Below are positions 17,578 through 25,244 of a stretch of DNA of 64,000 nt, one piece after another (the stretch's first letter is position 1; the number at the start of each line of letters is the position of its first letter). Source of the stretch: Planctomycetia bacterium (GTDB lineage: Bacteria > Planctomycetota > Phycisphaerae > Phycisphaerales > SM1A02); contig SXOD01000022.1 of assembly GCA_005776885.1 (NCBI GenBank), positions 42,956 through 106,955 on the forward strand. Reading direction: 5' to 3'. Below the pieces are notes generated by a model. It was given only the letters and a program-made list of their open reading frames with translations, searched no databases and was not told the origin of the DNA. A program made the translations under genes and the position numbers.

Positions 17578-18636
17578 CTACAGCCCGCGCACCTTCGCGA
17601 GCGACCGCTTGCTCTCCGCGCGGCTCTTCGCGATGATCGCGTTCGCCGCCCTTGGATTGGCCTTCGCCTCCAAGAGCGCCGTGAGGATCATCGGCGCGAC
17701 GATCGTGGCATCCGACTCCACCACGAACATCGGCGTCGACTCGGTGAGCTTGTCCCAGGTGATCTTCTCATTGGGCGTGGCACCCGAGTACGAACCGTAA
17801 CTGGTGGTGGAATCGGAAATCTGGCAGAAGTAGGCCCACGGCTTCACCTTCTGCTCCAGGTCGTACTTGATGCTGGGCACGACGCAGATCGGGAAGTCGC
17901 CAGCGATGCCGCCGCCAATCTGGAAGAAGCCGATGCCCTTGCCGGCGGAGAGCGCGCGGTAGTCGTCGTAGAGCTTGACCATGTACTCGATGCCGCTCTT
18001 GACGATGCCCGCGCCGCAATCGCCAAACTTCACGTGCGATGCGAAGATGTTGCCAAAGGTCGAGTCCTCGTGGCCGGGGACGACGATCGGGAGGTTGGCT
18101 TGTGCCGCAGCAAGGAGCCAGCACTCGGAAGGCTTGCCTTCCATCGCGCGCTTGGGGAGTGCCTGCACCAGCTCGTAGAAGTACTCGTGCCAGTAGCGCC
18201 GGTCGCCTCGCTCTGAGGCGCGCTTCCACATCGGGACCAGGAACTTCTCCACCGCGCGGAACGCTTCGTCCTCGGGAATGCTGGTGTCGGTCACGCGGCG
18301 CATGCGATCCTTCAGGATGCGCGTGTCGTCGGCCTTGGTGAAGTAGCGATAGTCGGGGAAGTCCTTGTAGGCATCGTGCGCCACCAAGCGGAAGAGCGAC
18401 TCTTCCAGATTGGCGCCCGTCACCGAAAGGCCGTGGATCAACCCCGCGCGAATGGCGGGAGCGAGCGTGATCCCCAGCTGCGCGGAACTCATCGCGCCGG
18501 CCACAGCCCAATACATCTTGCCGCCCGCCTGGATGTGGTCCCAGTAGGCAAAGGTGGCGTCGCGAGTTGCGCGCGCGTTGAAGTTGCGGTAGTTCGCGGC
18601 GATGAAGTCGAGGATCGGCAGGCTGGTGCGCGGCAT
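17578..18636 (-). CDS. Deoxyhypusine synthase-like protein
   Basis: A 352-residue protein of the deoxyhypusine/homospermidine synthase fold. The family landmarks are HGLSVTGANLEESLF near the start, VKSGIEYMVKLYDDY, GGGIAGDFPICVVPS, and SGATPNEKITWDKL, whose lysine aligns with the aminobutyl-accepting lysine (Lys329) of the human enzyme. In eukaryotes the enzyme moves an aminobutyl group from spermidine to eIF5A using NAD. Bacteria lack eIF5A, so the bacterial relatives probably make polyamines such as homospermidine. It is upstream of, and probably co-transcribed with, the unknown gene ending at 16148. Confidence 0.85.
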   Translation of the reverse strand: MPRTSLPILDFIAANYRNFNARATRDATFAYWDHIQAGGKMYWAVAGAMSSAQLGITLAPAIRAGLIHGLSVTGANLEESLFRLVAHDAYKDFPDYRYFTKADDTRILKDRMRRVTDTSIPEDEAFRAVEKFLVPMWKRASERGDRRYWHEYFYELVQALPKRAMEGKPSECWLLAAAQANLPIVVPGHEDSTFGNIFASHVKFGDCGAGIVKSGIEYMVKLYDDYRALSAGKGIGFFQIGGGIAGDFPICVVPSIKYDLEQKVKPWAYFCQISDSTTSYGSYSGATPNEKITWDKLTESTPMFVVESDATIVAPMILTALLEAKANPRAANAIIAKSRAESKRSLAKVRGL

Positions 18637-18803
18637 GGGGGGTGGAATCTACGGGACGCGCTGGCGCCGGGTCACGACAGGCGCCGCCGCCGAAGCGGGT
18701 TTCGACACGGAAGGGGTCGTCCGACGGCCTCTCTTGTGTCGAAACCTGACGGACCGCGCCAAAGCACAACCATTTGCGCCCGTGCACTCGCGCCACCCGC
18801 TCA

Positions 18804-20258
18804 CTACCGCCCAGCCCACTCGCCATCGATGAGCCGGTACCTCGGCACCCTGGCGATCTGGCCGGTCAGCGTGCGCGCGGACATCTGGTTCCCGTTCGAA
18901 TCAAACTCCAGCAGCTGCCGCGTGAGCGTCAGCGTGACGAGGGTCGTGTTGTCCAGGGTTCGGAACGCGCCGCACTGGGTGGGGCCACCGAAGAATTCCC
19001 CGGCGGTCCCAATCGTGAACGACGGTGCCGCTGGCCCAAACGCCGCCGAGGCCGGCACCACATAACTGCCATCGGCATTCCGAGGCGGCGCGATTTCCAC
19101 CACTTGCGACCAGTCGTTGGCGCTGCCGGCGCGGTCGCCATTGTTGAACGCCAGGATGTTCCCCGCGCCGGGCAGTCCAGAGTCGATCCAGGTCGCGCCG
19201 TGCACGACGAAGAACTGCCGATGTGCCGCCGTGCCCCGGTCGTACCCCTGCGGGTTGCCCCATCGATAGAGGAAGTCGCCGCCCTTGCCGTGCGTGCCGC
19301 CGGCGTGCGACGCGGCCTCTGCGGTGCTCGTGGAGTGGTCGATGACCCACAGTTCGTCCAGGGAGCGACTGCTCACGAGAATCTCATCGCGCTCGGGCGA
19401 GTAATCGATGGCGTTCATGTGGATCCAGTCGCCAACCGAAGAAACGGTCCCAAAGTTGATGTCACACAACTCGGGGTGCTCCGCAACCACTCCAAATCCG
19501 GGCTTCGCGGCATCCGAGTCCTGAATCAGGTGGTCCCAGAGTCTCCACTGCCACACGGTTTCCCAGGTCGTCGCGCTGGTGGGCCGAATCTCCAGGATGG
19601 TCTCGGACCAGAACGAAGAGGCCGACAGCGTGGTCCTGCCGGCACCGAGCGCCTCTGCAACCGAGTGCCACTCCCAGGTGATGCACAGGATGTTGCCGTT
19701 GGGCATGGGGTGCACGTCGTGATGCTGCTGCATCAAGGTCGTGGCCAGGATCAGCGTGTTGGTGAGCGTCCCATCCGGCGCGAAGATCTCGATCCGCCCG
19801 CCGCGACCGCCGCTGTTGAACGAGCCATCGGTCACCTGCGACGGTCGAACCAGCGAGCCATCGGGCCAGAGCCAGCCGACGCTTGCGCCCACGCCCGCAC
19901 CAAGCCACGACTTCACCGTGTTGCCTTCGGCATCCATCGCGATGGTTTGCAGACCATCAAGCGGCGTGACCAAGAGCAGGTCCGACACGGAAGGGCACGG
20001 ACCCCAGGCTCCCAGGATCGCAGCGAGGTCTTCGCCGTCCACCAAGCCATCGCCGCTGATGTCGCTGGTCGATCCACCCCAATCGGAAAGTACGGCCGCC
20101 AGGTCGGCGCCGGTCACGGAGCCATCACCGTCAACGTCGCCTGTGCAGTCGGCGACCGCCGGCATCGCGACCGACGCGAGGCACACGGCGACCCAAGCAG
20201 AGGCGGAGGCGAAAGTGGCAGCAGGCGCAGATCGATTCAAGCGACTTGAAAACAACAT
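18804..20258 (-). CDS. Secreted arylsulfotransferase-family (ASST-like) protein with N-terminal dockerin-like module
   Basis: About 484 residues. A signal peptide ends near AMPAVADC. The dockerin-like pair of loops (DVDGDGSVTGADLAAVLSDW and a second copy) comes directly after it, at the N-terminus, unlike the other module-bearing proteins here. The rest is a beta-propeller with ASST landmarks: LMQQHHDVHPMPNGNIL, WIHMNAIDYSPERDEIL and VVHGATW. ASST enzymes move sulfate between phenols, but many relatives are uncharacterised. The gene is divergent from a sulfatase, which suggests sulfur-ester metabolism. The frame is open to 20285; Met at 20258 is preferred for the signal peptide. Confidence 0.8.
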   Translation of the reverse strand: MLFSSRLNRSAPAATFASASAWVAVCLASVAMPAVADCTGDVDGDGSVTGADLAAVLSDWGGSTSDISGDGLVDGEDLAAILGAWGPCPSVSDLLLVTPLDGLQTIAMDAEGNTVKSWLGAGVGASVGWLWPDGSLVRPSQVTDGSFNSGGRGGRIEIFAPDGTLTNTLILATTLMQQHHDVHPMPNGNILCITWEWHSVAEALGAGRTTLSASSFWSETILEIRPTSATTWETVWQWRLWDHLIQDSDAAKPGFGVVAEHPELCDINFGTVSSVGDWIHMNAIDYSPERDEILVSSRSLDELWVIDHSTSTAEAASHAGGTHGKGGDFLYRWGNPQGYDRGTAAHRQFFVVHGATWIDSGLPGAGNILAFNNGDRAGSANDWSQVVEIAPPRNADGSYVVPASAAFGPAAPSFTIGTAGEFFGGPTQCGAFRTLDNTTLVTLTLTRQLLEFDSNGNQMSARTLTGQIARVPRYRLIDGEWAGR

Positions 20259-20325
20259 CTCAACGATTGCACTGTGCCTCAACACCGGGGACGCGGCGAG
20301 TGAAGTTTGAGAAATCGACTCGAAC

Positions 20326-20338
20326 TAGTCCGATAACA
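20326..20338 (+). promoter_or_regulatory. Shared 13-nt upstream motif TAGTCCGATAACA, copy B
   Basis: Identical to the motif at 10336 and in the same orientation relative to the gene downstream. It lies in the divergent intergenic region between the ASST-like gene and the second sulfatase gene, about 100 bases before the likely sulfatase start, so it could serve either gene. Confidence 0.3.
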
Positions 20339-20436
20339 CCACGCGCGACTCCTACACAGGTTCATTGATCCCTCCGCACGCCCTCGCTGATGGATTTTCT
20401 CGTCCCCGCGTGGAATCTGACTCCAACGAAGCCACA

Positions 20437-23241
20437 ATGTCGTCGATGGAGTTTCCCGTGAAGCGTGGGATCAGAGTCGGCGCGATTGGCGTGTCCGCAG
20501 CTGCGGTCGCCGGGGTGCTCGTGATCGGCACGTCGCAGGCGTCGCCCTTGCCTCAAGCTGACGGCACCGCGGGTGCAACTCCACCCAACATCCTGGTCAT
20601 CGTCATCGACGACCTTGGCATCGACCAGATGGGGTTTCCGCCATTCAGCTGGAACGCAGCGCCAGAGACCCCGTCCATGCCCGTGCTGGCTCAGTTGGCC
20701 GCAGGCGGCGTGAGCTTCCGAAACTTCTGGGCCACGCCCGAGTGCTCGCCATCTCGCGCCGCGATGCTCACGGGGCGCCACGGATTCCGCACCGGCGTCA
20801 CGACCGCGATCGTCGATCCGATGCTGCCGATCATGCAGCTCCATCCATCAGAGGTCACCGTCCCTGAGTTGTTGGCCGGAGCGGGATACCAGTCGGCGAT
20901 GCTGGGCAAGTACCACATGGGTGGCGGCCCCGAGAACACTCCTCCCGGGTACGGCTACGAAGCACCCATCACCACCGTGGGCATGGATTTCTACGACGGC
21001 TACTGGGATCTCCCGAAGGCCGCCGACACCACGCTTGGAGGACAGGCGCCCGAAGGCACATTCGACTGTGGCTCGATTGGCGGCATCGGTGTGACGGGTG
21101 CGGCCTGTTTCCCCGACGGCTCGTGCATCGAGGGTGTGCATCCGCTCGAGGCGATGGCGATGGGGGCCACGCCGCTGCTCAACGCTTCTGGCACCCTCGC
21201 CGCGACCTGCGCCGATGGTGACTGCGCCGCCATCGACTTCACCGCCATGAACGCCTACTACGTGTGGCCTCGCGTGATCGCGACCCCGGCCGCTGCGGGA
21301 CAACTCGATGACCCGCGGCGAGAGTATCTCACCAGCTTCATCTCCCGCCGGACCGTGGAGTGGGTGGACGAGGCCAGCCAAGCCGGGAAGCCGTGGGTGG
21401 CGTTTTGCACGCACTCCTCGGCCCACACGCCGATCCAGCCGCCGCCGCCGTCGCTCACCGGTCCTGCGGCGAGCAACGCGAGTTGCGCGCTCACGGGGGT
21501 GGAGTACCGCCTCCAGTACAAGTTGATGTGCGAGTCCGTGGATCGCTCCATCGGGAACATGCTGGTCGATCTCGGGCTGGGCACCTGGGGGATGGACGGA
21601 TTCGAACTTGGCGACCTCACCGCCGCCAACACGATGATTGTGCTCTTCAACGACAACGGGACGCTGGGATACGACGTGTTGCCGCCCTTTGATCCCACCC
21701 GAGCCAAGCAAACGGTCTACGAGACGGGCGTGCGTTCGCCTTGCATCGTGGCGGGCCCGATGGTGGCGCAACCTGGCCGCGCCGTGGACGAGGCGGTGTG
21801 CGTCGTGGACCTCTTCGGGCTCCTCTGCGACGCGGCGGGTGTTGACTGGACCACGGTTGCATCGCCAACGAGGAAGATTGACTGCGTCCCGATGATGCCG
21901 TACCTCACCGACCCATCGCAGGGCGCCATTCGCGAGTTCAACTTCGCGATGTACGAACAGGGTCGATTTGCGCCCGGCCAGGTCGGCCCGTGCCTTCTTG
22001 GGCAGACCGAGGTGGATGGACTGTTCACCAGCCAGTCGCTGTGCGAGGCCAACGGCGGTTGCTGGATGGGCGGGACCGACGCGGCGCCCTTCCCGGTGCA
22101 GGACTATTGCGACTTGGTGACGACGGACACCGCCGCGTCGACGGTGGAGTGCGGCGGCATCACCTACTGCTACTTGCCGCCATCGATGGCGGGGGAGTGC
22201 CCGGACGGTTCCACGCCCGTATCCCCTCCAACGCTGCGGCAACATGCCGTGCGCCACGGGCAATGGAAACTGGTCGTGCAAGTCTTCCCGGCGTGCCTGG
22301 CACCCAACGATTGCACCGCGCGCCTGTACAAGTTGCTGGAGCCGGTGCCGCCGCTCGTCCCAGGCATCGAAGGCGACGATGGCGACCCGTTGGTCTGGGA
22401 TCCGATCGCAGACACGCTGCCCCCGGAGGCGGCGGTCGAGTTCCAGCTCCTGCGGTCGGAACTCATCACGCTCCTCGCGTCGCAGCCGACCTCCACAGCG
22501 GATGGCAACCTGGACGGGATCATCGATGTGGAAGACCTCCAAGGGTTGCTCACGGAGTGGGGCGGCATGACCTTTTGGGACGCCAACCTCGACGGCATCG
22601 GCGATGCGCAGGACCTGGCCATGATGCTGGCGCAGTGGGGGCCTCTTCCGCCGCCGATCGACACCCTCCCGGACTGCCTGATCGACGATGCCCGGACGCT
22701 CGTCCGCGACTACTCGCTGGACAAGTCCTACGCCGACACCACTGGCAGCGGCGTGGATGCGATTCCACTCGGTGGCTCGCTCGCCCGCGGCTCCTATGTC
22801 TTCGGCGGCAACCAGGGACTGCAGGTCCCGGTTGATGGACTTGACCTCACGGACTTTGCGATCGAGTTCGAGCTCACGGTCTCGTCTGCACTCTTCCCCT
22901 TTGGCAAGCTGGTCGATCTCTTCGACCTCCAGGAAGACCGCGGCCTCTACCGTGACGCGCTTGGTGGAGCGTTCCAGATCCTGCCGCCATTCTCGGCGGT
23001 GTCCGAAGCACGGATCATCCCCGGCATCCCGACGCACATTCGTTACGCGCGCGACGCCGAGACGGCGACGGTCGCGCTTTGGATCAATGGAGACCTCCAG
23101 TGGGTGCAGGCCGACCCTCTCGGGCTCGCGATTCCGCCGTCTGATGGCGTCATCACGCTCTTCGCCGACGACATCGTGACCAACGAGCAGGAAGCGTTCA
23201 CGGGGAGCGTGTCGGTGGTGCGGCTGTGGGCGGGGGGTTGA
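20437..23241 (+). CDS. Secreted sulfatase with dockerin-like and LamG-like C-terminal domains
   Basis: About 934 residues. A signal peptide is followed by a type I sulfatase domain: PPNILVIVIDDLGIDQ metal site, CSPSR at about Cys103 (formylglycine precursor) and TGRHGFRTGV. Two Cys-rich inserts (CFPDGSCIEG…; a later one around CEANGGCWMGG) match the positions of those in the first sulfatase. Near residue 690 comes a dockerin-like module, then a LamG-like lectin fold of about 180 residues (DFAIEFELTVSS, VALWINGDLQW). The layout suggests a surface-anchored sulfatase that binds its polysaccharide. The frame is open from 20365; ATG 20437 or 20446 gives a better signal peptide. Confidence 0.85.
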   Translation: MSSMEFPVKRGIRVGAIGVSAAAVAGVLVIGTSQASPLPQADGTAGATPPNILVIVIDDLGIDQMGFPPFSWNAAPETPSMPVLAQLAAGGVSFRNFWATPECSPSRAAMLTGRHGFRTGVTTAIVDPMLPIMQLHPSEVTVPELLAGAGYQSAMLGKYHMGGGPENTPPGYGYEAPITTVGMDFYDGYWDLPKAADTTLGGQAPEGTFDCGSIGGIGVTGAACFPDGSCIEGVHPLEAMAMGATPLLNASGTLAATCADGDCAAIDFTAMNAYYVWPRVIATPAAAGQLDDPRREYLTSFISRRTVEWVDEASQAGKPWVAFCTHSSAHTPIQPPPPSLTGPAASNASCALTGVEYRLQYKLMCESVDRSIGNMLVDLGLGTWGMDGFELGDLTAANTMIVLFNDNGTLGYDVLPPFDPTRAKQTVYETGVRSPCIVAGPMVAQPGRAVDEAVCVVDLFGLLCDAAGVDWTTVASPTRKIDCVPMMPYLTDPSQGAIREFNFAMYEQGRFAPGQVGPCLLGQTEVDGLFTSQSLCEANGGCWMGGTDAAPFPVQDYCDLVTTDTAASTVECGGITYCYLPPSMAGECPDGSTPVSPPTLRQHAVRHGQWKLVVQVFPACLAPNDCTARLYKLLEPVPPLVPGIEGDDGDPLVWDPIADTLPPEAAVEFQLLRSELITLLASQPTSTADGNLDGIIDVEDLQGLLTEWGGMTFWDANLDGIGDAQDLAMMLAQWGPLPPPIDTLPDCLIDDARTLVRDYSLDKSYADTTGSGVDAIPLGGSLARGSYVFGGNQGLQVPVDGLDLTDFAIEFELTVSSALFPFGKLVDLFDLQEDRGLYRDALGGAFQILPPFSAVSEARIIPGIPTHIRYARDAETATVALWINGDLQWVQADPLGLAIPPSDGVITLFADDIVTNEQEAFTGSVSVVRLWAGG

Positions 23242-23295
23242 TTCCTGCTGGCGGCCGTCGGAATGACCTCAGCTGCGGTGCGCCGCGCCATTCGG

Positions 23296-24831
23296 TCATC
23301 CTTCGCTCGGTTCACCAGAACCCATTGCCCCGTACCCGCCTGCAATGCACCGCTCGAGCTGCGCGACCTCGTCATCCCGTAGGGCCCCAAAGAGCAAATC
23401 GCGCTTGGCCCTCGACAGCCGTCCGTGGTTCTGCAGGCAGAGGCGAATGAACAGGTCGAGGTCTCGGTCGGGAAGATCAACGACTTCCTGCATCGCCCGT
23501 TTCGTCCGGTCGTAACTCGCCAGGAACGACAACTCCAACACCAGTTCCGTCTCGACCGTCTGCTCGATGAACGCAAAGAGCGCCTCGACCTGCGTGGTCA
23601 TGTCGGGAAATCGGTAGAGCGGACCAAGAACATCGCCATTGCGAACCGTCATGCGGCCCGCGTCATCGAGCGAGTAGTCGGCCAACCGAACGATCGGACT
23701 CGACAGCGCTTCCAGCGATGCGTCGTACTCCGCGGGCCGCTTGCGCATCACCGCGGACACGGGAAAGACCATGCCGGACGGCACGAAGCCGCGGCGTGCG
23801 AGGATGTTGTGGATGAGCAACCGGTGTAGTCGGCCGTTGCCATCACCGAAGGGATGCACAAACACCAAACCGTAGCCGACGAGCGATGCATGCAGCACGG
23901 GATGGATGTTGGCCGATTCCATGCGGCGGTGCGAGGCGATGACGCCCGACATCAGGCTGCCGACGAGTTCGGGCCCCGGGCACACATAGTGGATTCGCTC
24001 GTTCCCGAAATGCACCGTCTCGCCCACATAGTTCTGGTCGGTGCGGTAGCCCGTCTCGCGGTATCGCGGATCGACGATCCGGTTCTGTGCCTCGACGAGC
24101 CGCTGCTTCTCGCAAAGGTCGTCGTGCGCGGCCACCTGGAGCAGCCCCACGAAGCGCTCGGTCCGCGAGGTGTCCGGATTGATGTGCTCGATCTCGAAGG
24201 ACGACTTCGTCTCTTTCGTGTACAGGTAGCCCATCGCGCGCTTGAGGAGTTCCGGCGGATGGCGCGACATGATCTCCCGACTCCGCGCGGACAGGTCGCG
24301 TCCGATGAAAGCCGTGATCGCAGCGGTCTTGCGGACGGCCGGGCAGAAGTCGCCGTTGCCCAGCAGGTTGTCGTTGATCCGCTGGCGGCGCACCTGCGTC
24401 GGCGTGTCGAGCACAAAGTACTCGTCGTGCTCCAGGAGATCGACATAGTTGCCCGCCTTCAGGTCGGCGAGCGGTAGGCGCTGTCCGGTGAGCAGTTCGA
24501 AGAGATACCAGATCCGTCGCGTGTACTTGCCATGCGGCGTTGCCTGCACCCAGCGCTTGATCGACTCGGCGCCGATCGCAGGAAGGATCTTCGAGAGGAG
24601 CGCGAGGTCGGTGCCGTCGTACTTGAGCGCGAACTCAAGGTGATCGCAGGAATCATCACCGGGCCAATACTGCGCGGGGTAGGTTTCGACGATCCCGCTC
24701 GCGGAACGCTCAATCCGCTTGGACGCACCATCGCACACCGACGAACGGTGCCAGGGAGCGAGGGATTGGATCCCGAACTGGTCGATCAAGGCGGCGAACC
24801 CGGCAGCACGGCAGGATCGTTCCAGCGGCAT
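23296..24831 (-). CDS. Fic-domain protein (putative AMPylator)
   Basis: A 511-residue protein with the full Fic core HPFGDGNGRLHR (His326), so nucleotide transfer, usually AMP from ATP to a protein hydroxyl, is likely. An SSFEIEH stretch upstream resembles the (S/T)xxxE(G/N) inhibitory helix motif, except that His replaces Gly/Asn. A C-terminal region may form a winged helix. No antitoxin-like small gene is adjacent. It sits alone between the sulfatase and a homologous sulfatase fragment, with relatively AT-rich sequence before its start, so it may be a later insertion. The target is unknown. Confidence 0.82.
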   Translation of the reverse strand: MPLERSCRAAGFAALIDQFGIQSLAPWHRSSVCDGASKRIERSASGIVETYPAQYWPGDDSCDHLEFALKYDGTDLALLSKILPAIGAESIKRWVQATPHGKYTRRIWYLFELLTGQRLPLADLKAGNYVDLLEHDEYFVLDTPTQVRRQRINDNLLGNGDFCPAVRKTAAITAFIGRDLSARSREIMSRHPPELLKRAMGYLYTKETKSSFEIEHINPDTSRTERFVGLLQVAAHDDLCEKQRLVEAQNRIVDPRYRETGYRTDQNYVGETVHFGNERIHYVCPGPELVGSLMSGVIASHRRMESANIHPVLHASLVGYGLVFVHPFGDGNGRLHRLLIHNILARRGFVPSGMVFPVSAVMRKRPAEYDASLEALSSPIVRLADYSLDDAGRMTVRNGDVLGPLYRFPDMTTQVEALFAFIEQTVETELVLELSFLASYDRTKRAMQEVVDLPDRDLDLFIRLCLQNHGRLSRAKRDLLFGALRDDEVAQLERCIAGGYGAMGSGEPSEG

Positions 24832-25244
24832 GGCTCACAATAATACCTATCAAATCCTTAAAAGCCTTACAAAATCATCCATCCACACCAAAACGTCGAC
24901 TACTCGACCGCAATTCGCGTAATTCAACCGCAAATCACTTTCGGCGCGGCAAATGACGCCCAAAACACACACAACGGTCGCTCTTTGGATCAACGGCGAC
25001 TTCCAGCTGGCCGCAAGCCTGGGCGAGCGCTGAGTATGACCGCGTCTCTCACCCCGGGGGCTCTCTGTTTGCGACTCATGGACCCAGTTGTGCGTCGCAT
25101 CATGGTTCTCGCGTCTCACGATGACGCGAATCGCGTCGCATCACGCTGACAGGGGTGCGCTGAAGAGGTGCACCCGTTGTGAGAGACTGATCTGGCCCAC
25201 AGGGCCGAGGGGTGGTCTTGCCCGTACGGCTCACCCCGCGCTTC
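24832..25244. other. 413-nt intergenic stretch, AT-rich at its left end
   Basis: The first 100 bases, upstream of the Fic start, are clearly richer in A and T than the surroundings and probably hold its promoter. The middle contains a short fragment related to the sulfatase LamG domain, listed separately. From 25034 to 25244 I see no gene, repeat or strong hairpin. Confidence 0.5.
24953..25033 (+). pseudogene. Fragment related to the sulfatase LamG-like domain
   Basis: Bases 24974-25006 match 23068-23100 of the sulfatase gene at all but four of 33 positions, and the encoded segment reads TVALWINGDFQ against TVALWINGDLQ. The frame then runs to a TGA at 25031. Only a short C-terminal piece survives, so it looks like the 3' end of a lost paralogue or of a rearranged copy. 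The two matching pieces flank the Fic gene. Confidence 0.4.
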
